This document shows positions 25,573 through 34,402 of a stretch of 64,000 nucleotides of DNA, one piece after another (within the stretch, counting starts at the first letter, position 1; every line of letters starts with the position of its first letter). The notes beneath the pieces were generated by a model. That model did not search any database, was not told the DNA's origin, and worked only from the letters and a program-made list of their open reading frames with translations. The DNA is from Comamonadaceae bacterium PBBC1 (GTDB lineage: Bacteria > Pseudomonadota > Gammaproteobacteria > Burkholderiales > Burkholderiaceae_C): NCBI GenBank assembly GCA_002256145.1, contig NKIP01000021.1:1-64000 (forward strand). The letters run 5' to 3'. The translations under genes and the position numbers were made by a program.

Positions 25573-25746
25573 GTCTGCGGTGCATGCCGGGCTTTATATT
25601 TCCTTGAACCAATGCTCTTAGAGCCCGGGCTTGGAACATTGGCTGGTGAGCGTGATCATCTCGCGTCAGATGAACCCAACGTCAGTCTGCCCTCGCCCAC
25701 CTGAACCCCCGGTTCAGGATGACGGTCCGGTGGCACTTGCAGACAC
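25573..25746 (+). ncRNA. ssrS: 6S RNA
   Basis: Just downstream of zapA a TACAAT (-10) at 25561-25566 precedes a transcript of about 174 bases. The ends pair (GTCTGC near 25573 with GCAGAC near 25739), enclosing a large open internal region, TTGGCTGGTGAGC, and the hairpin CTGAACCCCCGGTTCAGG, all as in 6S RNA. It ends in a short T-run. 6S RNA mimics an open promoter and binds sigma-70 RNA polymerase in stationary phase. Exact ends are approximate. Confidence 0.88.
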
Positions 25747-25770
25747 CTTTTCTCACTCCCCCGCTCAAAA

Positions 25771-26586
25771 ATGATCATCGAACCCTTGCTGTTGGCTGAA
25801 TTGGCCGTTCTTGGCCTGTGCACTGGCTTTTTGGCAGGCCTCTTAGGAATCGGTGGCGGCATGATCATGGTGCCGTTCCTCACCTACATGCTGGGCGCTC
25901 GCGGTGTCAGTCCTGACCTGGCAGTCAAAATGGCCATCGCCACGTCCATGGCTACCATCATCTTCACCTCGGTGTCCAGTGTGCGGGCCCATCACAAGAA
26001 AAAAGCTGTGCGCTGGGACCTGGTCAAAGGCCTGGCCCCTGGCATTGTCATGGGCAGTCTGATTGGCAGCATGGGCATTTTTGCATTTGCCAAGGGTGCT
26101 TATCTGGCCTTGTTTTTTGCCCTCTTTGTGGGTTTTTCGGCCACACAAATGTTTCTGGATAAAAAACCCGCTCCTTCGCGTCAAGTGCCTGGTTTTCAGG
26201 GATTGCTCGGCGCAGGTGGCCTGATCGGCCTGCTTTCGGGCTTGGTGGGCGCTGGCGGCGGCTTCATCAGCGTGCCTTTCATGGCTTGGTGCAATGTGGC
26301 CATCCACAACGCGGTAGCCACCAGCGCAGCGCTGGGCTTTCCGATCGCGCTGGCCAACGTGGCCGGCTACATCGTGAGCGGGCAAAACGTGCAAAACCTG
26401 CCGGACTATACCTTTGGCTACTTGTGGTTGCCCGCTTTGGTGGTGATTGCGGTGTGCAGCGTGCTGATGGCCCCGATTGGAGCGTCCACCGCGCACAAGT
26501 TGCCCGTCAAGCAACTCAAGCGCGTATTTGCAAGCGTGCTGTATTTGCTGGCCGCTTACATGCTCTATAAGGGCCTGTCCGCTTGA
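25771..26586 (+). CDS. TauE/SafE-family sulfite/organosulfonate exporter
   Basis: The 271-residue membrane protein has about eight hydrophobic segments and the family repeats GLLGIGGGMIMVPFL near residue 30 and GLVGAGGGFISVPFM near 162. TauE/SafE proteins move sulfite, sulfonates or related anions across the inner membrane. Substrate is not evident here. It takes the place downstream of 6S RNA where fau (ygfA) is found in enterobacteria. Confidence 0.88.
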   Translation: MIIEPLLLAELAVLGLCTGFLAGLLGIGGGMIMVPFLTYMLGARGVSPDLAVKMAIATSMATIIFTSVSSVRAHHKKKAVRWDLVKGLAPGIVMGSLIGSMGIFAFAKGAYLALFFALFVGFSATQMFLDKKPAPSRQVPGFQGLLGAGGLIGLLSGLVGAGGGFISVPFMAWCNVAIHNAVATSAALGFPIALANVAGYIVSGQNVQNLPDYTFGYLWLPALVVIAVCSVLMAPIGASTAHKLPVKQLKRVFASVLYLLAAYMLYKGLSA

Positions 26587-26632
26587 TGGAGCGAGGCCCG
26601 CAGCCACCGATTCAGGCTGCAGGCCAACCAAA

Positions 26633-27364
26633 TCAACGCAGCACAATGCTGCCCGAAATGTTCACCACCACGCGTGACTTGCCGGCCACCGCTGGCACCG
26701 GCATCGGCGACGGCGCGTCCATCTGGGCCATGGCCATGCGCGGCATGACCTGGCCCTCGCCCGCCTCCTGGGCGCTCACGCGCACGTCTTTGAGCGTGTA
26801 AGTAGCAAAGCCAAACTGCTTCGTCAGGGATTGGGCTTTGCTCTGAAAATTCGCCACCGCTTCGGTCTGAATGCGCGCTTCAGCCGCAGTTTTCTGCTCG
26901 GAACTCAACCGCCAGTCGATCTGCGACACCGTCAAATCTGGCATGCGCCCTGCGAGGGTGGTGATTTGCTCGACATCACGGCCTTGCAAAACAAGTTGCG
27001 CAGAGCCCACCCAGCCGTTCATCTTGCCTTCACGGCCATAGCGTGGTGACACATTCATCTCGCCCGTTTTCACCTCCAAGGCCCCGGGTTTGGCCATAGG
27101 GGTGGCCACAGCCAAAGCGGCGGACACCATGGCGTTGAGCTGTTTTTGCACGGCAGGGGCCTGCAAGCCTTCTTTTTGGACCGACAGGGTGATCACCAAC
27201 CAGTCTTGCGCGACCTCGGTCTGGGCCGAGGCAGTCAAATGCAAGACTTGGTTGAGTGGGGCATGGGGGACGCCGGATGCACTTTGGGCCTGCACGGATG
27301 CGACAGGCAGGGCCAGCGCAGTCATCAGGACCCAAGCCATCGAGGGTGTTCGGATCAGTTTCAT
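26633..27364 (-). CDS. SIMPL-domain periplasmic protein
   Basis: The 243-residue product has a signal peptide (MKLIRTPSMAWVLMTALALP to AQA) and a SIMPL (DUF541) fold, with LTASAQTEVAQDWLVITLSV near residue 46 and an internal SPRYGREGKMNGWVGSAQL near 107. Family members form multimers in the periplasm or outer envelope and their function is unclear. The ATG at 27364 matches the signal peptide start. Confidence 0.82.
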   Translation of the reverse strand: MKLIRTPSMAWVLMTALALPVASVQAQSASGVPHAPLNQVLHLTASAQTEVAQDWLVITLSVQKEGLQAPAVQKQLNAMVSAALAVATPMAKPGALEVKTGEMNVSPRYGREGKMNGWVGSAQLVLQGRDVEQITTLAGRMPDLTVSQIDWRLSSEQKTAAEARIQTEAVANFQSKAQSLTKQFGFATYTLKDVRVSAQEAGEGQVMPRMAMAQMDAPSPMPVPAVAGKSRVVVNISGSIVLR

Positions 27365-27465
27365 GGGGAGTCTTTCGCGGAAGGTGGCAAAAACAACGGG
27401 CACTTGCCGCTGTGATTGTGAATGCCGCAGAAAGCATCCCACGCCCCGGGCCCTGCGCTTTGGTG

Positions 27466-28143
27466 TCAGGGTGTAACGCACCATGGTGCCTGGTCATGCA
27501 CCAGGCCCATCCACAAGGCCCAGGCCGAGACGGCGGACAACGCCAAGCCTGAGACACGCATACCCCATGCCCCATCACCCAAGCTTTGGATGCGCAAAAA
27601 CAACCAAGGGCCTGCCCACAAACTGAGGCTGCTGCCCAATGCAAACAAAGCCATGGTGGTCGCTCCCTCCAAGGGCTGGCTGGTCAAAGCGGCCACCATC
27701 AACGCGGAATACAGCAGACCGCAGGGCATCAAAGCCCACAAGCCCCCAACCATCCACGGGGCTGCACGCCCCCAACGGGCATTAAAGGCGCGAACCTTGG
27801 CCCAAAGTTGCCTTGCCGCACCATCGAGCCATGCGGGTTGCCGCGCCTGCAGCATGAGCAACACCCCCAGTGCCAAAGCTGACAAATGCAGCAAAGTCCA
27901 GATCGGACGAATGGCTGCTGACTGCGTGGTCAGCCACCCCAAGCCCTGCACACTGGCAGCAGCCACTGCACCCAGCAGTGAATACCCACCCAGGCGCCCC
28001 AGTTGAAACGCCAGCAGCGCTTGCCCACGCCGCGCTCCTGCCGCTTGCCCCAAGCCCGCACAGGCAGCGCCACACATGGCCACGCAGTGCGGTCCGCCCA
28101 GCAACCCCATCATCAAGGCCGTGATGGCCAAAGAACTTTGCAT
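27466..28143 (-). CDS. DsbD_2/SafE-like membrane protein of the cbb3 locus
   Basis: The 225-residue protein has six or so membrane helices and the motif GGPHCVAMCGAACAGL near residue 16, a pair of cysteines typical of the DsbD_2 (PF13386-type) family associated with metal handling and cytochrome oxidase assembly. It lies downstream of hemN on the same strand (64 bases) and near the cco genes, so a role in copper or redox supply to cbb3 oxidase is likely but inferred. Confidence 0.72.
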   Translation of the reverse strand: MQSSLAITALMMGLLGGPHCVAMCGAACAGLGQAAGARRGQALLAFQLGRLGGYSLLGAVAAASVQGLGWLTTQSAAIRPIWTLLHLSALALGVLLMLQARQPAWLDGAARQLWAKVRAFNARWGRAAPWMVGGLWALMPCGLLYSALMVAALTSQPLEGATTMALFALGSSLSLWAGPWLFLRIQSLGDGAWGMRVSGLALSAVSAWALWMGLVHDQAPWCVTP

Positions 28144-28207
28144 TGAATTTCCAATTGTTGGTATTCAGTGGCATTGTCCGTGAAGCAGCCAAGCTTGAAA
28201 CCCACAC

Positions 28208-29590
28208 TCAAATGATTTTGGAAAAACGACTGTAATCCCGGTCTTTTTGCAGATACCGGTCAAACACCATGGCCACGCCACGCACAAAAAACCAGCCCAT
28301 GCCGGTGACTTGAATGCCGCCATCGCTCAGTTGCACCAAGCCTTGTGATTGCATCTCTTGCAGTTGTTCCAGCTCCTTTGCAAACACCATCTTGAAATCA
28401 ATCAACCAAGCCAGATTGATGGACTCGTATTGCAAATGTCCTTGGCACATGAGTGCCATGATGACCGAGCGTCGGATCAGGTCATCTCGCGTGAGCGACA
28501 GACCCCGAACCACTGGAAAACGCCCTTGATCCAGCAACTCGGCATACTCGGGCATGGTCTTGGCATTTTGGCTGTAGGTGGCACCCACACGCCCAATGGA
28601 AGACACGCCCAAGGCAATCAGGTCACAGTCGGCTTGCGTGCTGTAGCCCTGAAAATTGCGGTGCAAACGCCCTTGCCGCTTGGCCACGGACAGGCTGTCC
28701 TCAGGCAAAGCAAAGTGGTCCATGCCGATGTAGACATAACCTGCATCGGTCAAAGCGTCCAGCGAGCGCGAGAGCATTGCCACCTTGCCAGCAGCCGATG
28801 GCAATTCGTGTGCGTGGATGCGCCGCTGCGGCTTGAAACGCTCGGGCAAATGGGCGTAGGCATACAGGGCGATGCGGTCCGGGCGCAACCGATTGACCTG
28901 TGCCAAAGTGCGCTCAAACGATTCGGGCGTTTGCAAAGGCAAACCGTAAATCAGGTCCACATTCACCGACTCAAATCCCAAACGACGGGCCGCTGCAACC
29001 AGTTGGAAGACTTGTTCGGCGGGCTGGATGCGGTGCACCGCTTTTTGCACATCCGGATCGAAGTCCTGGACACCAAAACTCAAGCGATTGAAACCCAGCT
29101 CGGCCAAAACCGCCAAACGGCTTTCGTCCACGGTGCGCGGGTCCACCTCGACCGAATATTCACCGCCAGGAGCAAAGACAAAGTGTTCACGCAGCATGGC
29201 CATGAGTTGGCGCAACTGGGCATCACTCAAGAATGTGGGCGTTCCGCCCCCCAAATGCAGTTGACTGACCGCTTGGCCGCGACCCAGATGGCGGGTGTGC
29301 AGCGCCACCTCTTTGTTCAGGTAATGCAGATAAGTCGCTGCTTGCTCTTTGTGTTTGGTGATGATTTTGTTGCACGCACAGTAATAACAAAGGGATTCAC
29401 AAAACGGTATGTGCAGGTACAACGACAAGGGCGGCTGCTTGCCCACCGCACCCGTTTGACGGTGGGCCAAGGCTTGGATGTAGTCGGCTTGGCCAAAGGT
29501 GTCCACAAAACGGTCCGCCGTTGGGTAGGAGGTGTATCGGGGCCCTGGCACGTCAAAACGGACCAACAACTCGGGGGTGATGACAGACAT
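28208..29590 (-). CDS. hemN: Oxygen-independent coproporphyrinogen III dehydrogenase
   Basis: The 460-residue radical SAM enzyme decarboxylates coproporphyrinogen III for haem synthesis without oxygen. The N-terminus has RFDVPGPRYTSYPTADRF, and the [4Fe-4S]/SAM motif C-x3-C-x2-C is in FCESLCYYCAC near residue 62. LHLGGGTPTFL follows near 106, and the sequence continues through the family's C-terminal domain. Start at 29590 (ATG) gives the usual N-terminus. An FNR box lies 71 bases upstream, as expected for a gene needed in low oxygen. Confidence 0.96.
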   Translation of the reverse strand: MSVITPELLVRFDVPGPRYTSYPTADRFVDTFGQADYIQALAHRQTGAVGKQPPLSLYLHIPFCESLCYYCACNKIITKHKEQAATYLHYLNKEVALHTRHLGRGQAVSQLHLGGGTPTFLSDAQLRQLMAMLREHFVFAPGGEYSVEVDPRTVDESRLAVLAELGFNRLSFGVQDFDPDVQKAVHRIQPAEQVFQLVAAARRLGFESVNVDLIYGLPLQTPESFERTLAQVNRLRPDRIALYAYAHLPERFKPQRRIHAHELPSAAGKVAMLSRSLDALTDAGYVYIGMDHFALPEDSLSVAKRQGRLHRNFQGYSTQADCDLIALGVSSIGRVGATYSQNAKTMPEYAELLDQGRFPVVRGLSLTRDDLIRRSVIMALMCQGHLQYESINLAWLIDFKMVFAKELEQLQEMQSQGLVQLSDGGIQVTGMGWFFVRGVAMVFDRYLQKDRDYSRFSKII

Positions 29591-29660
29591 GGCTTGGCCC
29601 TTCACTCAAACGTTTTCACAAAAAACAATGTGACTGTGCCTTTTTGGGAATACATAAGTT

Positions 29661-29674
29661 TTGATGCACGTCAA
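29661..29674. promoter_or_regulatory. FNR box between hemN and fnr
   Basis: TTGATGCACGTCAA matches the TTGAT-N4-ATCAA consensus with one mismatch. It lies between divergent hemN (start 29590) and fnr (start 29798). A weaker half-like site (TTGATCCAAGGCAA) is at 29758-29771 near the fnr start and may allow autoregulation. Confidence 0.75.
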
Positions 29675-29797
29675 AGGGTGTACTTGTTTTAGAGGATTTC
29701 CCGCACAGAGCAGGTACTCATGCGATTTTGAAAGATTTTTCGGTTTAAGCTCAAACCTTGATCCAAGGCAAATCCAAAGCACTACCCGAGATAAACC

Positions 29798-30520
29798 ATG
29801 AATCCCGAAACCATCAAAGTCGCTTGCTCCAACTGCAATTTGCGTGAACTGTGCATGCCCATGGGACTGAGCGACCATGACTTAAAACGGCTTGACGACC
29901 TGGTGGCTGTGCGACGCAAAGTCAAGCGGGGCGACACCTTGTTCACCAATGGCGAAAAATTCACCTCGCTTTACGCCATTCGAACGGGGTTTTTCAAAAC
30001 CTGCTTGGCCACAGAAGACGGGCGCGACCAAGTCACGGGCTTTCAGATGGCGGGCGAGATCATTGGTCTGGACGGCATTGTGAACGACCTACACAGCTGC
30101 GACGCAGTGGCGTTAGAAGACGCCGAAGTGTGTGTGATGCCTTTTGACCGAATTGAAGAAATTTCCCGCGAAGTGACGGCGCTTCAGCACCATGTGCACA
30201 AAATCATGAGCCGTGAGATTGTGCGCGAACATGGGGTGATGCTGCTGTTGGGCAGCATGCGGGCCGAAGAACGCTTGGCAGCTTTTTTGCTGAACCTGGT
30301 GCAGCGCCTGCATGCGCGAGGGTTTTCCCAGTCCGAACTGGTGTTGCGCATGACACGCGAAGAAATCGGTAGCTACCTGGGCCTCAAATTGGAGACCGTG
30401 AGCCGAACTTTTTCAAAGTTTGTGGAAGACGGCACTGTCGAGGTCAAGCAGCGCCATGTGCGTATTTTGGATACCGAAGGTTTACAGAGGCTGGTCAACA
30501 ACACCTCCCATTGCCACTGA
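29798..30520 (+). CDS. fnr: FNR-type oxygen-sensing transcription regulator
   Basis: The 240-residue CRP/FNR-family protein has the [4Fe-4S]-cluster cysteines at 10, 13 and 19 (CSNCNLRELC) and a fourth near 101 (HSCDAV). The cyclic-nucleotide-like beta domain and dimer helix follow, then the helix-turn-helix TREEIGSYLGLKLETVSRTF near 187 with the FNR-type ETVSR recognition residues. Oxygen destroys the cluster and blocks DNA binding. FNR boxes in the hemN, ccoN and ccoI/uspA upstream regions make these the probable targets. Confidence 0.95.
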   Translation: MNPETIKVACSNCNLRELCMPMGLSDHDLKRLDDLVAVRRKVKRGDTLFTNGEKFTSLYAIRTGFFKTCLATEDGRDQVTGFQMAGEIIGLDGIVNDLHSCDAVALEDAEVCVMPFDRIEEISREVTALQHHVHKIMSREIVREHGVMLLLGSMRAEERLAAFLLNLVQRLHARGFSQSELVLRMTREEIGSYLGLKLETVSRTFSKFVEDGTVEVKQRHVRILDTEGLQRLVNNTSHCH

Positions 30521-30558
30521 GCCCTGGGCTTACGCACTGAACAGATCGTTCGGTGCTT

Positions 30559-30795
30559 TCAGCGGTTCACTTCTGCCGAGGACAGGCCCAGCAGCGCGGT
30601 CAAAGCACTGGACACCATGGCCAAGACCCAGAACGCAAAAAAGGCCAGCGTGTAAATCGCTTGCCTGGACAGGTTCAGGTCTTGCCCGAACCAATGCAGG
30701 TCGTGCGGATCCACAAACGCGAAAACCAAAACTTCCAGCAGGCCCGCCACCAAAAAAGCAGGCCAAGCGATCCACATCCAACGTTGAGCGAGCAT
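30559..30795 (-). CDS. Small membrane protein of the cbb3 cluster
   Basis: The 78-residue product begins MLAQRWMWIAWPAFLVAGLL and has two predicted membrane helices (residues about 8-26 and 48-68). It lies 17 bases after the ccoH-like gene at the 3' end of the operon. Comparable small proteins follow ccoH in related cco clusters, but no family is recognised here with certainty. A role in oxidase assembly is inferred from position. Confidence 0.6.
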   Translation of the reverse strand: MLAQRWMWIAWPAFLVAGLLEVLVFAFVDPHDLHWFGQDLNLSRQAIYTLAFFAFWVLAMVSSALTALLGLSSAEVNR

Positions 30796-30812
30796 CGTGT
30801 CTCCCTTGGGGA

Positions 30813-31097
30813 TCAGGGTTTGGTGGGTTCAGCAACAGGCGCTTGCAGCGCAGCGGGCAACTCGCCTGTGGCCGCATGGTTGCGCCCCTGCATGGCGGGC
30901 ACATGGGTGATGCCCTGGCGCTCTTGCGAGGCTGTGCGCGGTGTGACTTGGAGCACCGGGTCCGGGTTGGTCACGGCAATATAGAGTGTGATGAAACCGG
31001 CCACCACCACCACGGCGGGGCCGCCAAAAACCATCCACACCAAGCCGAAACGCCACCAGGGTTGCCCCTCTTGGCGCGCATTGAGAACCTTGTTCAT
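30813..31097 (-). CDS. ccoH: CcoH/FixH-like cbb3 oxidase assembly protein
   Basis: The 94-residue product has one membrane helix (WRFGLVWMVFGGPAVVVVAGF, around residues 15-36) followed by ITLYIAVTNPDPVL and a short tail. This fits the truncated FixH/CcoH type seen in Burkholderiales; full FixH is about 150 residues, so the periplasmic domain is shortened. CcoH aids stable assembly of CcoNOP. It is 26 bases downstream of ccoG. Confidence 0.7.
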   Translation of the reverse strand: MNKVLNARQEGQPWWRFGLVWMVFGGPAVVVVAGFITLYIAVTNPDPVLQVTPRTASQERQGITHVPAMQGRNHAATGELPAALQAPVAEPTKP

Positions 31098-31123
31098 GCT
31101 TGTCTTTCAAAAATGGGGGTCTC

Positions 31124-32581
31124 TCAACGAGGGACCAGGAAGACGGTTTTTTCGCTCAGCTGTCCGACCGATTGGCCGTTGGGCGAACGCGATTCGATTC
31201 GGAAATGGATCGCGTGCGAACCGGCTGGGGCCGCATCATAGGGCAACTGCAAACGAACAGACACCCAGCGCGACTCGGTGGCGGCCACTTGCACGTCCGT
31301 TTCGCTCGCCAGATTCAAGCCCGGCAAGCCATCGACCTGCAGGTGGAACGTCAGGTTTTGTTCCGCCGCGTTCATGATCTGCAGGCGATAAACGTTTTCA
31401 ATCTTGCCTCCCGCCACGATACGGGCCATGGTGGCACGGTCGCGCACGATGTCCACTTTGAACGGGTCTCGGTTCCACAAGGACAAGCCAACACCAATGA
31501 TGATGGCCCACAGCACAGCGGTGTAGACCAACACGCGAGGGCGGAAAATGCGCCGCAGCGTTTGCGCCCAGCTCCAGCCCTTGTCCATGGCGTTTTGCGT
31601 GGAGAACTTGATCAAGCCCCGCTCGTAGCCCACCTTGTCCATCACGGTGTCGCACACGTCCACACAGGCACCACAGCCAATGCATTCGTACTGCAAGCCT
31701 TTGCGAATGTCGATGCCAGTGGGGCAGACCTGCACACACAGGGTGCAGTCGACACAAGCGCCCAGCCCCATGACTTTGGGGTCCGCCTTCTTGGAGCGGG
31801 CACCCCGTGGCTCACCACGCGCTTCGTCGTAAGTCACGATCAAGGTGTCCTTGTCGAACATGGCACTCTGAAAACGCGCATAGGGGCACATGTATTTGCA
31901 CACCTGCTCGCGCATGAAGCCCGCATTGCCGTAGGTGGCCAAGCTGTAAAACAGAATCCAGAAAATTTCCCAGGGGCCAAAACCCAGCGACAAGATGGAT
32001 GCCGTCAACTCGCGAATCGGCGTGAAGTAGCCGACAAAGCTGAAACCTGTCCAAAGCGACAACGCGATCCAGGCCAGTTGCTTGCCGGTTTTGCGCCACG
32101 CCTTGTTGAAGCTCAAAGGGGCGGCATCGAGTCGCATGCGCGCGGAACGATCGCCTTCAAACTGGCGCTCGATCCACAAGAAGATTTCGGTGTAAACCGT
32201 TTGCGGGCAAGCAAAACCACACCACAAACGCCCGGCGACTGCCGTGAACAAAAACAGCGACAGCGCCGAGATGACCAGCAAAGCCGTCAGGTAAATGAAG
32301 TCCTGCGGGTACAACACCAGGCCGAAAATGTAGAACCGGCGAGCGCCCAGGTCGAACAGCACCGCCTGGCGCTGTCCCCACTCCAGCCAAGGCAGGCCGT
32401 AAAAAACAAGCTGCGTGATCACCACCATCAGCCATCGCCATTTGGCAAAAACGCCCTGAACACTGCGGGGGTAGATTTTCTGGTGCGCTTGGTACAGCGA
32501 CACCATCTCCACATCGCCCTCGGCGGGCACGGGGGTGATTGTAATCACGCTGCGAGAGGGGCGATCTTCAGGGGTGGACAA
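31124..32581 (-). CDS. ccoG: CcoG ferredoxin-like copper reductase for cbb3 assembly
   Basis: The 485-residue protein has four N-terminal to middle membrane helices, a WCGFACPQTVYTE motif near residue 120, and two [4Fe-4S] motifs, CVDCTLCVQVCP near 278 and CIGCGACVDVCD near 303, then a membrane helix and C-terminal immunoglobulin-like domain ending in TVFLVPR. CcoG reduces Cu(II) to Cu(I) for CcoN. The start at 32581 follows the hairpin after ccoP. Confidence 0.93.
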   Translation of the reverse strand: MSTPEDRPSRSVITITPVPAEGDVEMVSLYQAHQKIYPRSVQGVFAKWRWLMVVITQLVFYGLPWLEWGQRQAVLFDLGARRFYIFGLVLYPQDFIYLTALLVISALSLFLFTAVAGRLWCGFACPQTVYTEIFLWIERQFEGDRSARMRLDAAPLSFNKAWRKTGKQLAWIALSLWTGFSFVGYFTPIRELTASILSLGFGPWEIFWILFYSLATYGNAGFMREQVCKYMCPYARFQSAMFDKDTLIVTYDEARGEPRGARSKKADPKVMGLGACVDCTLCVQVCPTGIDIRKGLQYECIGCGACVDVCDTVMDKVGYERGLIKFSTQNAMDKGWSWAQTLRRIFRPRVLVYTAVLWAIIIGVGLSLWNRDPFKVDIVRDRATMARIVAGGKIENVYRLQIMNAAEQNLTFHLQVDGLPGLNLASETDVQVAATESRWVSVRLQLPYDAAPAGSHAIHFRIESRSPNGQSVGQLSEKTVFLVPR

Positions 32582-32603
32582 AATGCAAACCTTGGTTCAA
32601 ATG

Positions 32604-32628
32604 CTGCATCAGGTCCAGCCTGATGCAG
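32604..32628 (-). other. Strong intercistronic stem-loop between ccoP and ccoG
   Basis: CTGCATCAGG (32604-32613) pairs perfectly with CCTGATGCAG (32619-32628) around a 5-base loop. In the transcribed minus strand it lies directly after the ccoP stop and is not followed by a T-run. It is probably an mRNA 3' stability or processing element that sets ccoNOQP above ccoG levels. Confidence 0.6.
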
Positions 32629-32638
32629 GGGGTTCAGA

Positions 32639-33571
32639 TCACTTGGCAGGGCTCACCGAGGCGCTGGCTACAGCGTTGTTGGACAAGCCCCAGACATAAG
32701 ATGCCAAGACATGGATTTGGCCTTCGGTCAACTTGGCAGCCTGCGCGGGCATCTGGTTGACCTTGCCGTTGTTGATCATGTTGACAATGGCGTTCTCACC
32801 CCAGCCGTGCAACCAGATGTCGTCCGTCAAGTTGGGGGCTCCCATGGCATGGTTGCCCTTGCCGTCCATGCCGTGGCAGGCTGCACAAGCACCAAACTTG
32901 GACTTGCCCAACTGTGCGCGCAATGAATCGTGGGGGCTGGCCGACAGGCTCAGCACATAGTGCGCCACGTTGCGCACGTCTTCGGGCGTGCCTACTGCCG
33001 CCGCCATGGGTGGCATGTTGCCCATGCGCCCTTGCACCAAGGTCGCTTTGATAGCATCGGGCGTGCCGCCATACAACCAATCACCATCGGCCAAGCTGGG
33101 GAAACCTTTGCTGCCGCGTGCGTCAGAGCCGTGGCACTGGGCGCAGTTGTTCATGAACAAACGGTCACCTATGGCCAGGGCCTGTGGGTCTTTGGACACC
33201 TCTTCGGGCGGCATGCCCGAGAACTTGGCATACAGCGGGGCCACTTCGGCATTGCCTTTGGCCACTTCGGCCTCGTACTGACCGGCCGAAGACCAACCGA
33301 ATTTACCGGCAAAGTTGCCCGCACCGGGGTACATCGCCAAGTACAAAAAAGCAAAAATGATGGTGATGATGAACAAGCCCACCCACCAACGGGGCAAGGG
33401 GTTGTTCATCTCGCGCAGGTCACCGTCCCAGACGTGGCCGGTGGTGTTGTCGTTGGCGGTCATGGCCTTGGCCTTGCCGCTGAACCACAACAAAAGCAGA
33501 CAAGCAATGATGCTGACCAGCGTGATGCCGGCCACATACAAGTGCCAGAAGTTGCTGATGAAGTCACTCAT
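32639..33571 (-). CDS. ccoP: cbb3 oxidase dihaem cytochrome c subunit CcoP
   Basis: The 310-residue subunit has two N-terminal membrane helices (residues about 8-30 and 62-80) with NPLPRWWVGLF before the second, then two c-type haem motifs, CAQCH near 143 and CAACH near 228, each with distal methionine segments (MGNMPPM and NQMPAQ). It receives electrons from soluble cytochrome c and passes them to CcoO. Confidence 0.96.
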   Translation of the reverse strand: MSDFISNFWHLYVAGITLVSIIACLLLLWFSGKAKAMTANDNTTGHVWDGDLREMNNPLPRWWVGLFIITIIFAFLYLAMYPGAGNFAGKFGWSSAGQYEAEVAKGNAEVAPLYAKFSGMPPEEVSKDPQALAIGDRLFMNNCAQCHGSDARGSKGFPSLADGDWLYGGTPDAIKATLVQGRMGNMPPMAAAVGTPEDVRNVAHYVLSLSASPHDSLRAQLGKSKFGACAACHGMDGKGNHAMGAPNLTDDIWLHGWGENAIVNMINNGKVNQMPAQAAKLTEGQIHVLASYVWGLSNNAVASASVSPAK

Positions 33572-33612
33572 GGAATTTCCTTGAAGTATTTTTTTGAGTT
33601 CTGAAGGACCGC

Positions 33613-33753
33613 TCAGTCGTCCTGGCGAAACGGCAATTGCGCCGCTTCGTCAAAGCTGGCCTGGTTGCGCCTAGACCATGCCCAAACCACGATGCCGATA
33701 AAGGCAACGAAGGCGAGGACGGTCACGATGGATCGCAATGTATTGATGTCCAT
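33613..33753 (-). CDS. ccoQ: cbb3 oxidase small subunit CcoQ
   Basis: A 46-residue product with sequence MDINTLRSIVTVLAFVAF then IGIVVWAWSRRNQASFDE, giving one membrane helix and a charged C-terminus ending FRQDD. Length, position between ccoO (9 bases) and ccoP, and composition are diagnostic. CcoQ stabilises CcoP binding or protects the complex from oxygen. The short length hides it from size-filtered gene finding. Confidence 0.92.
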   Translation of the reverse strand: MDINTLRSIVTVLAFVAFIGIVVWAWSRRNQASFDEAAQLPFRQDD

Positions 33754-33762
33754 GGCTGTGCC

Positions 33763-34389
33763 TTATTTGCGGTGAATGCCGAGCACTTGCAGATAAGCAA
33801 TGACCGCATCCAACTCGGTTTTGCCTTTGACTTCTTCAGGTGCTTTGGCCAACTCTTCATCGGTGTAAGGTGCACCCAAGGTCCGCAAGGCCGACATGTG
33901 CGCCACCACTGTGCCGTGGTCTGCAGCCGTCTTTTCCAACCAAGGGTAAGCAGGCATGTTGGACTCGGGCACCAAATCACGGGGATTGGTCAAGTGAATG
34001 CGGTGCCACTCATCACTGTAGCGGCCGCCCACACGGGCCAGATCAGGACCGGTGCGCTTGCTGCCCCATTGGAAGGGGCGGTCATAGACGAATTCACCCG
34101 CCAAAGAATAAGAGCCGTAGCGCAGGGTTTCAGCACGGAAGGGGCGAATCATCTGCGAATGGCAGTTGTAGCAACCTTCGCGCACATACACATCGCGCCC
34201 CACCACTTGCAGTGCGGTGTAGGGCTTGAGGCCCGCCACCGGTTCGGTGGTGGATTTTTGGAAGAACAGGGGCACGATTTCAACCATGCCACCAACCAAC
34301 AAGACGATGAAGATCAGAACGATCATCAAAAAGTTGTTGGTCTCGACTTTCTCATGCGACAAGCCGCCTGTTTTAGGGTTTTGAGCCAT
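33763..34389 (-). CDS. ccoO: cbb3 oxidase monohaem cytochrome c subunit CcoO
   Basis: The 208-residue subunit starts with a membrane anchor ([20 protein letters not shown], around residues 19-38) followed by the haem motif [14 protein letters not shown] near 75 and the distal-Met region [10 protein letters not shown] near 145. It passes electrons from CcoP to the CcoN haems. Start at 34389 is 14 bases after ccoN ends. Confidence 0.96.
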   Translation of the reverse strand: MAQNPKTGGLSHEKVETNNFLMIVLIFIVLLVGGMVEIVPLFFQKSTTEPVAGLKPYTALQVVGRDVYVREGCYNCHSQMIRPFRAETLRYGSYSLAGEFVYDRPFQWGSKRTGPDLARVGGRYSDEWHRIHLTNPRDLVPESNMPAYPWLEKTAADHGTVVAHMSALRTLGAPYTDEELAKAPEEVKGKTELDAVIAYLQVLGIHRK

Positions 34390-34402
34390 GTTTTATTTCT
34401 CC

